Below the pieces are notes generated by a model. That model saw only the letters and a program-made list of their open reading frames with translations. It did not search any database and was not told the DNA's origin. 64,000 bases of DNA from contig NZ_JALKAZ010000002.1 of assembly GCF_023016005.1 (NCBI RefSeq), positions 124,001-188,000 of the forward strand, given 5' to 3'. The stretch's first letter is position 1; each line of letters opens with the position of its first letter. Below are positions 11,655-20,410 of the stretch, in pieces. The position numbers and the translations under genes are program-made. The stretch is from Erythrobacter sp. F6033. GTDB taxonomy: Bacteria; Pseudomonadota; Alphaproteobacteria; Sphingomonadales; Sphingomonadaceae.

Positions 11655-12428
11655 ATGCAATCAATGGTCGCCCCCGGAAGCCAGGCCGAACAGGTCGGGC
11701 GGCTTTTGCTCGCCGGGATAATCGTCGTTACTCTGCCAGCCCTGCCATTTGGCAACTACCTACTCTATCCCTTCGTGATCCTGACGACGTGGTTTCACGA
11801 AATGGGGCATGGGCTAACCGCGCTGCTTATGGGCCAGCATTTTGAGCAATTGATGATCTATTCAAGCGGATCTGGTGTCGCCGAAAGCGCGGTCGATCCC
11901 GATGCTTCGGTGTTTGTGCTCGCGGCGATTTCAGCTGGCGGGCCGCTTGCGCCAAGCATCGCGGGTGCCGGGCTCATCATGGCGAGCGCTCATCAAAAGC
12001 TGTGGCGCCCGACCCTTTGGGCAGTTGCGGGCGCTATTCTAGCCTCGGTGATTATCTATGTCCGTTCGCCTGTAGGGTATGCGGTGCTCCCGCTGGTCGG
12101 GGCAACGCTTGCGGTGATTGCGTGGAAGGCTTCGCCGGGCATCACCCGTTTTACGCTGCAATTCCTCGGCGTAATTGCTGCGATGAGCATGATCGCGGAT
12201 TTTGATTATCTGTTCACAGAAGTGGCGGTGATTGGCGGACAACCCATTCTGTCTGATACCGGACAGATCGAAGCGGCATTGCTGTTGCCCCATTGGGTCT
12301 GGGCCACACTGTTACTCGCGGTTTCTGCCGTGATGATCGGCGCGAGCCTGAAATACGCTCTGAACGAAGACCGCCTGCGTCAACGGCCCAAACCGCCGAA
12401 AAATGTGCTACAATTCAAACGGGATTGA
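11655..12428 (+). CDS. M50-like membrane metalloprotease
   Basis: A 257-aa protein with about seven hydrophobic helices. The motif WFHEMGHGLTAL contains HExxH, which marks an intramembrane zinc protease of the M50B type; a second metal-binding Asp is not obvious. Family members without a PDZ domain are found in many bacteria with unknown substrates. It follows the transporter gene by 5 nt, so the two form an operon. Its stop abuts the convergent TetR gene's stop: the shared TGATCA supplies both stop codons. Confidence 0.7.
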   Translation: MQSMVAPGSQAEQVGRLLLAGIIVVTLPALPFGNYLLYPFVILTTWFHEMGHGLTALLMGQHFEQLMIYSSGSGVAESAVDPDASVFVLAAISAGGPLAPSIAGAGLIMASAHQKLWRPTLWAVAGAILASVIIYVRSPVGYAVLPLVGATLAVIAWKASPGITRFTLQFLGVIAAMSMIADFDYLFTEVAVIGGQPILSDTGQIEAALLLPHWVWATLLLAVSAVMIGASLKYALNEDRLRQRPKPPKNVLQFKRD

Positions 12429-13067
12429 TCACGTTGCGATGCGCAGGGAATTGACCCCTGCCGCTTCATTTCCCGCTTCACCTGACAGGCCGATAAAGAT
12501 CGTATCGACAATCCGGGCGAGTTTTTGCTCGGTGAGTTTGTCACCCAGATAGATCAGCGCATCTGGCAAGGTGTAATTCGATACCATCTGGTTGATCAGC
12601 GACAGTGCTTCATCAATCTCCAGACCCGCCAGATACCCTTCTGCTTGGGCCTGAACGATCACTTCACACTGATAATGATCGGCGAGGTCGACATAGGATC
12701 GCACGCGTTCGAAATTGGCAGCGCCCATTTCGCACAGGATGGTGAAATATTCCGGATCTTCGCGAAACCGCTCGCGAGAGATCACAAAACGGCGGCGGAA
12801 AAATTCGTACATCTTGCGCTGCGGCGGCAAATCGGCAGCCAAGGCCTCTTCCATCGCCACCATATGCGGTTTCAGCCAAAGCTGGGCGATGGCATCAAAC
12901 ATATCGTCATAGTCATCGAATAGCTGATCAAACCGCGCACGCGAAAGACCGCTTTCGGTGATCGCCAGCTGATACGGAATTTCCGCGCCGCGCTCCTTCA
13001 CCAGATCCAGCACCATCTGCGCGATGCGATCACGTTCGTTACTTCGGACTTCTGGCGATAGAGCCAT
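12429..13067 (-). CDS. TetR family transcriptional regulator
   Basis: A 212-aa protein with an N-terminal helix-turn-helix (DRIAQMVLDLVKERG ... ESGLSRARFDQLF) and an all-helical C-terminal ligand domain. The ATG at 13067 has a strong AGGAGG ribosome site. TetR proteins usually repress adjacent genes until a small ligand binds. The divergent neighbour is another minus-strand gene rather than a partner, so its target is unclear; it converges on the M50-like gene. Confidence 0.7.
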   Translation of the reverse strand: MALSPEVRSNERDRIAQMVLDLVKERGAEIPYQLAITESGLSRARFDQLFDDYDDMFDAIAQLWLKPHMVAMEEALAADLPPQRKMYEFFRRRFVISRERFREDPEYFTILCEMGAANFERVRSYVDLADHYQCEVIVQAQAEGYLAGLEIDEALSLINQMVSNYTLPDALIYLGDKLTEQKLARIVDTIFIGLSGEAGNEAAGVNSLRIAT

Positions 13068-13166
13068 GAGCGGGGGCCTCCTGAACTCTGGCTACATAGG
13101 AGCAGGAAGAGGCCTCTTAAAGACGCAAGTTTGAATTATTGGTTGCGTGGCATGCAACGAAGGGTT

Positions 13167-13796
13167 TCAGAACTCGTTTTTGCCTGAGATAATATCGCGC
13201 GCCTGCTGCTCCAGCACCTTGTACCGCTCCAGATCGGGGATCTTGGAACGGAACCATTCGGCGATTTTGAGCAGGTCCTCGCCGTAATTGCCGCTCGGCA
13301 TCATAGGGGGGCTGAACCCGATGGTGCGCTTTTCATTGTCGGCATAGGCTAGGACGAAGGGCACACCTGCCGCCTTTGCGATGTTGTAAAAACCCGATTT
13401 CCATTTGCCATCGGATTTGCGGGTGCCTTCGCACGCCATCACCAAATTGAGCTCGTCACGCTGTTCATATTCACGCTTGAGCTGATCGATGGTGCCGCCC
13501 TTTTGCGAACGATCCACGGCAATGCCGCCCATATCGAGCATGAAATTGCGCATCATCCCTTCAAACAAAGTGTGCTTCCCCATGAAGTTGGGCTGCACTT
13601 TTTCTTCGTGCGTAGCGCCGGCAAAGAACACAAAGTCCCAATTCGACGTGTGCGGCGCGCCCGCGATAACACACTTTTTCACATCGCTTGGAAAGCGTTC
13701 GACGATCCGCCATCCCTTCCATTTGTAGAGGAACAGGATGATCCGGTTCACGATTCGCGACAAAGCGCTGACGCTGCGAGTTTCGTTGTGTTTCAA
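13167..13796 (-). CDS. PlsC-like acyltransferase
   Basis: A 209-aa protein with glycerol-3-phosphate acyltransferase motifs: PHTSNWDF (the HxxxxD catalytic pair) and ACEGTRKSDGKW (the EGT substrate-binding motif). Such enzymes place acyl chains on lysophosphatidate or related lipids at the inner membrane. The small size and the degenerate first motif (HTSNWD) match the short branch often annotated as 1-acyl-sn-glycerol-3-phosphate acyltransferase. Start is TTG at 13796 with GGGGAGAG 8 nt upstream. No specific lipid can be named. Confidence 0.75.
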   Translation of the reverse strand: MKHNETRSVSALSRIVNRIILFLYKWKGWRIVERFPSDVKKCVIAGAPHTSNWDFVFFAGATHEEKVQPNFMGKHTLFEGMMRNFMLDMGGIAVDRSQKGGTIDQLKREYEQRDELNLVMACEGTRKSDGKWKSGFYNIAKAAGVPFVLAYADNEKRTIGFSPPMMPSGNYGEDLLKIAEWFRSKIPDLERYKVLEQQARDIISGKNEF

Positions 13797-13867
13797 AGTG
13801 GTTTCTCTCCCCTAGCTGCCTGTGTGCCCTTAATCGGGTGAGTTACGCAAGAGGAGAGCTTTGGGTT

Positions 13868-14158
13868 TCAGGATTGCGCTTTCAGAATCTCTTTTGCCAG
13901 ACTCTCAGCGGCCTTTCTGACCTGTTGCTCTGATGATGCAATCATCGCGTCGATCTCATCAGTTTCACATCCAAGGGACGCCAGTTCCCTCTGCGTCATG
14001 TCCAATGACATCTTCATTCGCAACAAGGCATTCATGTGGTCACGCGCGACGTCGATTCGAGACTGTGTTTCTGAATGCTGTCGCAGTGTCGCAACAGTGT
14101 CCTTATCGACAATCGTGCCGAGCACCAGAGAAGGATCATACGGAATAGAACTGGGCAT
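13868..14158 (-). CDS. Small helical protein of unknown function
   Basis: A 96-aa protein that starts MPSSIPYDPSLVLGTIVD and is otherwise helical and polar, with no signal peptide or membrane segment. A purine-rich GAGAGA precedes the ATG, which lies 15 nt after the stop of the carboxylase gene. No family is recognised with confidence. The N-terminal IPYDPSLVLG stretch looks like a conserved motif rather than a random sequence, so it may be an intact small protein or the leftover N-terminus of a larger one. Confidence 0.55.
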   Translation of the reverse strand: MPSSIPYDPSLVLGTIVDKDTVATLRQHSETQSRIDVARDHMNALLRMKMSLDMTQRELASLGCETDEIDAMIASSEQQVRKAAESLAKEILKAQS

Positions 14159-14173
14159 AGGTCGGGGTCTCTC

Positions 14174-15781
14174 TTACATCCGGAACACACCAAATGCTGG
14201 TCGCTCGGCAATCGGAGCCTCCAGCGTTGCCGCAAAGGCCAGCCCCAGCACGTCGCGGGTTTGCGACGGATCGATCACACCGTCATCCCATAGGCGCGCG
14301 GTGGCGTAGTATGGGTTGCCTTCATCCTCGTATTTCTGGCGGATCGGAGCTTTGAAAGCCTCGGCCTCTTCCTCGCTCCATTTATCCGCGTCACGGTGAA
14401 CGGTGGCGAGTACGGATGCGGCCTGCTCGCCGCCCATCACGCTGATGCGCGCATTGGGCCATGTGAACAGAAAGCGCGGGGAATAGGCCCGGCCCGCCAT
14501 GCCATAATTGCCCGCGCCAAAGCTGCCGCCGATCACTACGGTGATCTTGGGAACAGTGGCTGTGGCAACCGCTGTCACAAGCTTCGCGCCGTGTTTGGCG
14601 ATGCCCTCCGCCTCGTATTTCCCGCCGACCATAAAGCCGCTGATATTCTGCAGAAACAGCAGCGGGACGCGCCGCTGGCAGGCGAGCTCGATAAAGTGTG
14701 CGCCCTTTTGCGCGCTCTCGCTGAATAGCACGCCGTTATTCGCAAGGATCGCGACCGGCATGCCCCAGATATGGGCAAAGCCGCACACCAGAGTGCTGCC
14801 GTAATGCGCTTTGAACTCATGAAACTCGCTGCCATCGACCAGCCGCGCGATCACTTCTTTCACATCATAAGGCGCGCGCACATCGTCAGGGATGATCGAG
14901 TAAAGATCATCCGCGTCGAACTTGGGCGGGCGCGGATCTTTCAGGCTGATATCTTTGGCGGCTGCCATGTTCGCGCCAAGCTGGCTGACAATATCGCGCA
15001 CAATCGTCAGCGCGTGCTCGTCATTCTCGGCAAGGTGATCGACCACGCCCGACTTCTTGGCATGGAGGTCGCCTCCACCGAGGTCTTCGGCGGTGATTTC
15101 CTCGCCCGTCGCGGCCTTCACCAGCGGGGGTCCGGCGAGGAAGATCGTGCCTTGATTGCGCACGATCACGGTCTCGTCCGACATGGCTGGCACATAAGCA
15201 CCGCCGGCCGTGCAGCTGCCCATGACGCAGGCGATCTGCGGAATGCCGAGCGCGGACATATTCGCCTGATTAAAGAAGATCCGGCCAAAGTGGTCGCGGT
15301 CGGGGAAGACCTCGGCCTGATGCGGCAGGTTCGCCCCGCCGCTATCGACCAGATAGATGCATGGCAGGCGGTTTTCCTGCGCGATCTCCTGAGCGCGGAG
15401 ATGCTTCTTCACCGTCATCGGATAATAGGTGCCGCCTTTGACCGTGGCATCGTTGCACACGATCATCACTTGGCGACCCGACACGCGCCCGATCCCGCAG
15501 ATCAGCGACGCGCCATTGATATCGCCTTCATACATATCGTTGGCGGCCAGCTGACCGACTTCGAGAAACGGCGATCCGGGATCAAGCAGTCGCTCAACAC
15601 GCTCACGCGGGAGGAGCTTACCGCGCGACACGTGACGTTCGCGGCTGCGCTCTGGTCCGCCCAGAGCGGCTTCGGCAACAGTCGCGCGCAGATCAGCGGC
15701 GAGCGCTTTGTTGTGCGCAGAGCGGATCTTCGCTTCAGGCGCCTCACTGTCGAGCTTGGTTGTAAGAACAGGTGCGGTCAT
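14174..15781 (-). CDS. Methylcrotonyl-CoA carboxylase, carboxyltransferase (beta) subunit
   Basis: A 535-aa biotin-dependent carboxyltransferase. Two crotonase-like lobes are seen: a first with [10 protein letters not shown] and [15 protein letters not shown], and a second with [20 protein letters not shown] and [16 protein letters not shown]. This pattern and the adjacent isovaleryl-CoA dehydrogenase favour methylcrotonyl-CoA rather than propionyl- or acetyl-CoA. It transfers carboxybiotin to methylcrotonyl-CoA in leucine breakdown. The biotinylated alpha subunit is not in this window. Its ATG overlaps the upstream gene's TGA (ATGA). Confidence 0.9.
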   Translation of the reverse strand: MTAPVLTTKLDSEAPEAKIRSAHNKALAADLRATVAEAALGGPERSRERHVSRGKLLPRERVERLLDPGSPFLEVGQLAANDMYEGDINGASLICGIGRVSGRQVMIVCNDATVKGGTYYPMTVKKHLRAQEIAQENRLPCIYLVDSGGANLPHQAEVFPDRDHFGRIFFNQANMSALGIPQIACVMGSCTAGGAYVPAMSDETVIVRNQGTIFLAGPPLVKAATGEEITAEDLGGGDLHAKKSGVVDHLAENDEHALTIVRDIVSQLGANMAAAKDISLKDPRPPKFDADDLYSIIPDDVRAPYDVKEVIARLVDGSEFHEFKAHYGSTLVCGFAHIWGMPVAILANNGVLFSESAQKGAHFIELACQRRVPLLFLQNISGFMVGGKYEAEGIAKHGAKLVTAVATATVPKITVVIGGSFGAGNYGMAGRAYSPRFLFTWPNARISVMGGEQAASVLATVHRDADKWSEEEAEAFKAPIRQKYEDEGNPYYATARLWDDGVIDPSQTRDVLGLAFAATLEAPIAERPAFGVFRM

Positions 15782-16140
15782 CGATAGGCCCCAATGATTG
15801 CGAGCACACCGGCAATTCCCATGGGAATCCAGCCGGGATGTGCGAATTTTGAAGTGATAATGTCAGCTACGCCAAGGCCGATCCAGAAGACACCGATTGC
15901 CAGTATCAGCATGCGCGGCGTCTCTGGCCAGACGACCACAGCCGCGCTTAGGATCATGAACGCTGACAGTGAATGCCACAGATAGGTCAAAAGGGTCGGG
16001 GCAATTTCCATATCGGGATGCGGGTTGCCGCCTGCCAGGATCGGACCAAGCACCGAATTTGCGCCGCCGGTCGAATGCAAAATGGCTGTGATGACCATTG
16101 TTCCCGCAGACAGCAAAAGCCAGATCGACGCGCCGATCAA
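15778..16140 (-). CDS. Small four-helix membrane protein
   Basis: A 120-aa protein of four hydrophobic segments (roughly 3-20, 45-65, 75-93, 102-118) with short loops. The start is probably TTG at 16140, whose TTGA overlaps the stop of the DUF1330 gene. A longer upstream reading of the frame would overlap that gene entirely and reads as non-coding. Family unassigned. It sits in the leucine catabolism operon and overlaps the carboxylase gene by 4 nt, which suggests translational coupling. Confidence 0.6.
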   Translation of the reverse strand: MIGASIWLLLSAGTMVITAILHSTGGANSVLGPILAGGNPHPDMEIAPTLLTYLWHSLSAFMILSAAVVVWPETPRMLILAIGVFWIGLGVADIITSKFAHPGWIPMGIAGVLAIIGAYR

Positions 16141-16436
16141 ACCTCGTCCTCCAAGCCTTTCACAATGATCGCTTCCGCCGTGCTGCCAGCATCGCGGAAT
16201 TTGCCGATTTCCTGATATTCGGGCGAGGTCAGCCATGCGAAGAGCTTGGGCTTGTCCGGAAATTCGATCAGGACGGATCGCGTGGCGTTCCATTTGCCAG
16301 AAAGGTCTTGTGGCTCTTCATCGACGCTCAGCATTTTGCCTTCGAACTTCTCGAAAATGTCCATGAAGCGCTCTTCGTATTTGTCATACTGCGCGCGGTC
16401 ATGGATTGTCATGCGGGAGATCATGTAGACGGGCAT
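16137..16436 (-). CDS. DUF1330 family protein
   Basis: A 99-aa protein with PVYMISRMTIHDRAQYDKYEERF at its start and SVLIEFPDKPKLFAWLTSPEYQEI in the second half, a ferredoxin-like dimeric alpha-beta fold typical of DUF1330. The ATG at 16436 starts the conserved domain; codons further upstream in the frame overlap the DUF4177 gene and are not coding. Biochemical role unknown. It belongs to the minus-strand leucine cluster. Confidence 0.75.
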   Translation of the reverse strand: MPVYMISRMTIHDRAQYDKYEERFMDIFEKFEGKMLSVDEEPQDLSGKWNATRSVLIEFPDKPKLFAWLTSPEYQEIGKFRDAGSTAEAIIVKGLEDEV

Positions 16437-16449
16437 TGGGTTTGGCTCT

Positions 16450-16635
16450 CTATGGCGAATAGCTGCGAGGACGCTTGAGAAACAAGGTGATTGCTCCATC
16501 GTCAGGAAACCGCCTTTCCATTGCTGTAGAGACCAACTCCCAGCCATTCTCACCTGCTGCGACCAATGATTGTTCCATCTCTCGATTTTGATTTACGTCC
16601 TTATAGAGGATCGCGTAATCCCACTTCTGGGTCAT
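16450..16635 (-). CDS. DUF4177-like small protein
   Basis: A 61-aa protein. WDYAILYKD, AGENGWELVSTA and a final hydrophobic LFLKRP strand match the small DUF4177 fold. ATG at 16635 has GAAGGA 6 nt before it; ATG 16650 is a weaker alternative. Function unknown. It lies between the dehydrogenase and the DUF1330 gene on the same strand. Confidence 0.65.
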   Translation of the reverse strand: MTQKWDYAILYKDVNQNREMEQSLVAAGENGWELVSTAMERRFPDDGAITLFLKRPRSYSP

Positions 16636-16697
16636 CCTAATTCCTTCCATTTCAATAATTTGCTTGGCCCAGCTACGGCTTAAAGCTCAAATGCAAC

Positions 16698-17867
16698 TCA
16701 ACCCGCCGCCCCAATCAGTTCGCGACCGATCAGCATGCGCCTGATCTCGTTCGTGCCCGCGCCAATATCCAGCAGCTTGGCGTCGCGCATATAACGCTCC
16801 ACTGGCCAGTCGAGCGTGTAGCCCGCGCCGCCCAGAGCCTGCACGCTTTCGGCGGCCACGCGGAAGGCGTTTTCGCTGGAGAGCAGGATAACACCCGCCG
16901 CATCAAAGCGGGTTGTGTTGCCCGCATCGCAGGCTTTCGCCACCGCATAGGTGTAAGCGCGTGCCGATTGCAGCGCGACATACATGTCGGCAACCTTAGC
17001 CTGCATCAGTTGGAACGAACCAATCGGTTTGCCGAACTGTTTGCGCTCGCGCAGATAGGGAATGACCGTGTCGAGGCACGCCTGCATAATGCCTAGCTGC
17101 AATCCGGCGAGCACAACGCGCTCGTAATCCAGCCCGCTCATCAACACGCCAACGCCGCCATTGACCGGCCCCATCACGCGGTCCTCGGGAATGTGGCAAT
17201 CGTCAAACACCAGCTCCGCCGTAGGCGAGCCGCGCATGCCGACTTTCTCGATTTTCTGGCCGATGGAGAAGCCTTCATCGCCTTTCTCGATCAGGAATGC
17301 GGTGATGCCGCGCGAACCAGCATGGCCATCGGTCTTCGCATAGACGACCAGCGTATCCGCTTCGGTCGCGTTGGTGATCCAGAATTTGGTGCCGTTGAGC
17401 ACATATCCGCCCTGAGCGGCCTCGGCCTTGAGCTTCATTGAAACAACATCCGATCCGGCAGACACTTCGGACATGGCAAGCGAGCCGACATGCTCGCCGC
17501 TGATCAGTCCTGGCAGATATTTCGCTTTCTGTTCGTCATTGCCCCAGCGACGGATTTGATTGAGGCACAGGTTTGAATGGGCACCATATGACAGGCCCAG
17601 CGATGCACTGGCGCGGCTGACTTCCTCGACCGCGATCACATGTTCGAGGTAGCCGAGACCCAATCCGCCATCGGCTTCTTCAACGGTGATACCGTGCAGG
17701 CCCAACTCGCCCATTTGCGCCCAAAGCTCGGCGCGGGGAAAATAGTCTTCGCGGTCGATCTTATCCGCGATTGGCATGATCCGCTCATCGGCAAACCGGC
17801 CAACGCTGTCGCGGATCATTTCCGCGCTTTCGCCCAGCTGAAAATCGAAATCGGGGGTGGCTCGCAT
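16698..17867 (-). CDS. ivd: Isovaleryl-CoA dehydrogenase
   Basis: A 389-aa acyl-CoA dehydrogenase. Seen: LAMSEVSAGSD (flavin/substrate loop), KFWITNA, and GLDYERVVLAG, whose Glu249 sits where isovaleryl-CoA dehydrogenase has its catalytic base; this differs from short-chain relatives, where the base lies later. The tail has YMRDAKLLDIGAGTNEIRRM. It oxidises isovaleryl-CoA to 3-methylcrotonyl-CoA, passing electrons to ETF. It is the first gene of the leucine catabolism cluster, with the carboxylase beta chain downstream. Confidence 0.92.
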   Translation of the reverse strand: MRATPDFDFQLGESAEMIRDSVGRFADERIMPIADKIDREDYFPRAELWAQMGELGLHGITVEEADGGLGLGYLEHVIAVEEVSRASASLGLSYGAHSNLCLNQIRRWGNDEQKAKYLPGLISGEHVGSLAMSEVSAGSDVVSMKLKAEAAQGGYVLNGTKFWITNATEADTLVVYAKTDGHAGSRGITAFLIEKGDEGFSIGQKIEKVGMRGSPTAELVFDDCHIPEDRVMGPVNGGVGVLMSGLDYERVVLAGLQLGIMQACLDTVIPYLRERKQFGKPIGSFQLMQAKVADMYVALQSARAYTYAVAKACDAGNTTRFDAAGVILLSSENAFRVAAESVQALGGAGYTLDWPVERYMRDAKLLDIGAGTNEIRRMLIGRELIGAAG

Positions 17868-18065
17868 ATCAGGTCTATCCGTTGTCTTGTCAGCCCGCGC
17901 CGACGCAAAGCTGGGCGCGCTATTGTTTGTTATGATCGCGCCTTAGCAACGCCTCTGCCAAAGGCCAATAATAGCGAACGACAGGAGATGCGGGCCGTTT
18001 ACGAAATTTGACCGAGAACAATAAGGCTGTATGCCAAATTTCCGTTCGTCAGGCAGGACAAAACA

Positions 18066-19577
18066 CTGAACTATTCAGAACTTACCCTTTGGCCCCAAGG
18101 CACTAAGCCCGCGTCCGAGTTCCAAAGCGAGGGCGATCGGCTGGCTGTTCTCGCGAGCTTTGATCCAGACGCACTTCAGGGTGACGAGGAACTGGCGCGC
18201 ATCGCTCGGTTTGCGGCGCATTTGTGCGGCGCACCGAGCGCGTCTGTCAGCCTGGTTGAAGCCGAACGGCAGCGTTTTCTCACCTCCGAAGGTCTTGATG
18301 TGACGGAGACGCCGCGCTCCACCAGCTTCTGCGCCACCACAATGTTGGGCGCGGATATTTTTGAAGTCCTCGATGCAAGCACAGATGAGCGGTTTCGTGA
18401 CTATGCTCTGGTCTCGGGCACAAGCCATCTGAGATATTATGTGGGCGCGCCGCTTATCTCCCGCGAAGGAGCCTCGCTGGGCGCTTTGTGTGTGATCGAC
18501 ACGAATACGCATCCTGAGCCTTTGAGCGAGATGCAACGCGAGGGATTGCGCGTGCTTGCCGAAGCGGTGATGCGCCGGATCGAAGCCCACCGCGAGGCTA
18601 ACCGTACGCTGGCTGAAATTCAGCTAAGCGCAGCGCGGGTGCAATTTGTGCTCGACAGCGTACCCGATATCGCATGGTCGGCCGCGCCGGGAGTGACTTT
18701 TGATTACTTCAATGCGCGTTGGGAAAAGACCACAGGATTGCCGCGGCCAAAGAGTGTCGAAGAGTGGCGCAGCGTTATCCATCCCGAAGATTACGAGGCA
18801 ACGCGCGAGAAGTTTACCGCCGCAGTCAGCAAAGCGGAGCCATTCGAAGACGAATGGCGGATGAAGCAGGCCGATGGCAGCTATCGCTATGTGCTTTCAC
18901 GGGCCGTTCCTTCGACCCATGACCCCGCCACAGCGCGTTGGTATGGCACGCTGACCGATATCGATGACGCATATCGCATATCGCAAGAACGCGAATTGCT
19001 CGCTGGAGAGCTGGCGCACCGGATCAAGAATATTTTCTCGGTAATCATCGGGCTGATATCCATACATTCCCACAGCGACGCCGCGCACAAAGCGTTTGGC
19101 GATATGCTTGCCGACAATGTTCGTGCGCTTTCCCGGGCGCAGGAATTCGCGCTGCGGATCGGCAATCATTCCGAAGAGAACCTGCAGGATCTCCTCGGCG
19201 TGCTGATGGCGCCATACGGTTTGCCCGGAAGCAATAGCGTGAATATCACAGGTGAGAATGTGCCCGCCGGAAGGCGTGCGACCACGCCGCTTGCCCTGAC
19301 CTTTCATGAACTTGCCACCAACTCGGCAAAGTATGGCGCACTCAGCGTGGCTGGCGGCACCCTTTCCATCGCGGTCGAGCGCGTCGATGAAAGTGTGAAA
19401 ATCATCTGGACAGAGAACGGCGGCCCTCAAACCAAGGCGCCAGACAATGCTGGTTTTGGATCGCGTCTGATCCAGATGTCGATCCGCAATCAACTGGGCG
19501 GGCAGATCGAGCAAGATTGGCGCGGCGAAGGTTTGCACGCAGAAATCACCATTCCGCTCGCTCGGCTGGCTCAATAA
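18066..19577 (+). CDS. GAF-PAS sensor histidine kinase, HWE family; start uncertain
   Basis: A kinase of about 503 aa. A GAF-type domain begins with GDRLAVLASFDPDALQ and has SLVEAERQRFLTSEGL. A PAS domain follows (WSAAPGVTFDYFNARWEKTTG). The kinase core is HWE type: GELAHRIKNIFSV for the phosphate-accepting His, TFHELATNSAKYGALS for the N-box, and WTENGG. It phosphorylates a response regulator in light, redox or general stress signalling; no partner is adjacent. Between the in-frame stop at 18009-18011 and TTG 18222 there is no ATG, GTG or TTG, yet the GAF domain starts inside this stretch. CTG 18066, with AGGCAGGA upstream, is the best candidate. It ends 28 nt before the osmoprotectant ABC gene. 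Confidence 0.8.
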   Translation: MNYSELTLWPQGTKPASEFQSEGDRLAVLASFDPDALQGDEELARIARFAAHLCGAPSASVSLVEAERQRFLTSEGLDVTETPRSTSFCATTMLGADIFEVLDASTDERFRDYALVSGTSHLRYYVGAPLISREGASLGALCVIDTNTHPEPLSEMQREGLRVLAEAVMRRIEAHREANRTLAEIQLSAARVQFVLDSVPDIAWSAAPGVTFDYFNARWEKTTGLPRPKSVEEWRSVIHPEDYEATREKFTAAVSKAEPFEDEWRMKQADGSYRYVLSRAVPSTHDPATARWYGTLTDIDDAYRISQERELLAGELAHRIKNIFSVIIGLISIHSHSDAAHKAFGDMLADNVRALSRAQEFALRIGNHSEENLQDLLGVLMAPYGLPGSNSVNITGENVPAGRRATTPLALTFHELATNSAKYGALSVAGGTLSIAVERVDESVKIIWTENGGPQTKAPDNAGFGSRLIQMSIRNQLGGQIEQDWRGEGLHAEITIPLARLAQ

Positions 19578-19605
19578 GGTTTGCACCGCTATCCCCGATC
19601 CCGAC

Positions 19606-20397
19606 ATGCCACCCGCTGAAATATCTCCCGATGCCGTGACCTTCGACGCGGTTGAGCGGCGTTATGGAGAGCACGGCGAAGTTGTCGCAGTGGGCGGCGT
19701 CGATTGCCGGATCGCGAAAGGAAGCTTTGTCGCGCTCGTCGGGGCATCGGGATCAGGCAAGTCGACCCTGCTCAAAATGGTCAACACACTTGTCGCGCCC
19801 AGCGGCGGCCGTGTCTTATTCTCTGGCGAGGATGTTACCTCGCTCAACCAATCTCAGCTGCGCCGCCGCGTCGGATATGTGTTTCAGGGCATCGGCCTGT
19901 TCCCGCATTTCAGCGTCGGAGAGAACATTGCAATCGGGCCGCGTCTTGCGGGCGAGACCTTACCGGACGAGCGCATTGCGGAGCTGTTAACGCTCGTAGA
20001 ACTCGATTCGGAAATGGCAGGCCGAATGCCGGATGAACTCTCCGGCGGTCAGCGTCAGAGGGTGGGCGTCGCGCGCGCATTGGCCGGTGATCCCGAACTG
20101 CTATTGATGGACGAACCGTTTGGCGCGCTTGACCCGATCACCCGCGATGCTCTGGGCGAGAAAGTCCGGGAGCTGCACGAAAGGCTGGGCCTGACCACCA
20201 TTATGGTGACGCATGATATGGCCGAAGCACTGCTGTTGGCTGACCGTGTGCTGGTGATGGACGCTGGGGAGATACAGGCGGATTGTGCGCCGCATGCGCT
20301 GCTGAAAGGCGAAGGCGGCGACATTGCGCAAGGGCTCGTTTCCGTGCCCCGGCAGCAGGCTGAAAGGCTCGCTGCGATGGAAGGGCGGCTGAAATGA
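19606..20397 (+). CDS. Glycine betaine/choline-type ABC transporter ATP-binding protein
   Basis: A 263-aa ATPase with Walker A GASGSGKST, the Q-loop region VFQGIGLFPH, signature LSGGQRQRV, Walker B LLMDEP and the H-loop VTHDMAEA. The arrangement and the neighbouring permease-binding protein fit the osmoprotectant importer family (OpuC/ProV/OsmV). The C-terminal extension is short, without a clear tandem CBS domain, unlike ProV/OpuAA. It powers uptake of a compatible solute at the inner membrane. The fused permease/binding gene begins 13 nt after its stop. Confidence 0.88.
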   Translation: MPPAEISPDAVTFDAVERRYGEHGEVVAVGGVDCRIAKGSFVALVGASGSGKSTLLKMVNTLVAPSGGRVLFSGEDVTSLNQSQLRRRVGYVFQGIGLFPHFSVGENIAIGPRLAGETLPDERIAELLTLVELDSEMAGRMPDELSGGQRQRVGVARALAGDPELLLMDEPFGALDPITRDALGEKVRELHERLGLTTIMVTHDMAEALLLADRVLVMDAGEIQADCAPHALLKGEGGDIAQGLVSVPRQQAERLAAMEGRLK

Positions 20398-20410
20398 TGG
20401 TCGCGGCGTA

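Noticed and set aside
12423..12434. Shared TGATCA at convergent stops as a regulatory palindrome
   Set aside because: It is simply the two adjacent stop codons of convergent genes.
14771..15787. A 338-codon plus frame opposite the carboxylase beta chain
   Set aside because: Shadow; the carboxylase is unambiguous.
17979..18011. Very short frame MRAVYEI with an AGGAG site before the kinase
   Set aside because: Seven codons only; a leader peptide is possible, but nothing else supports it.
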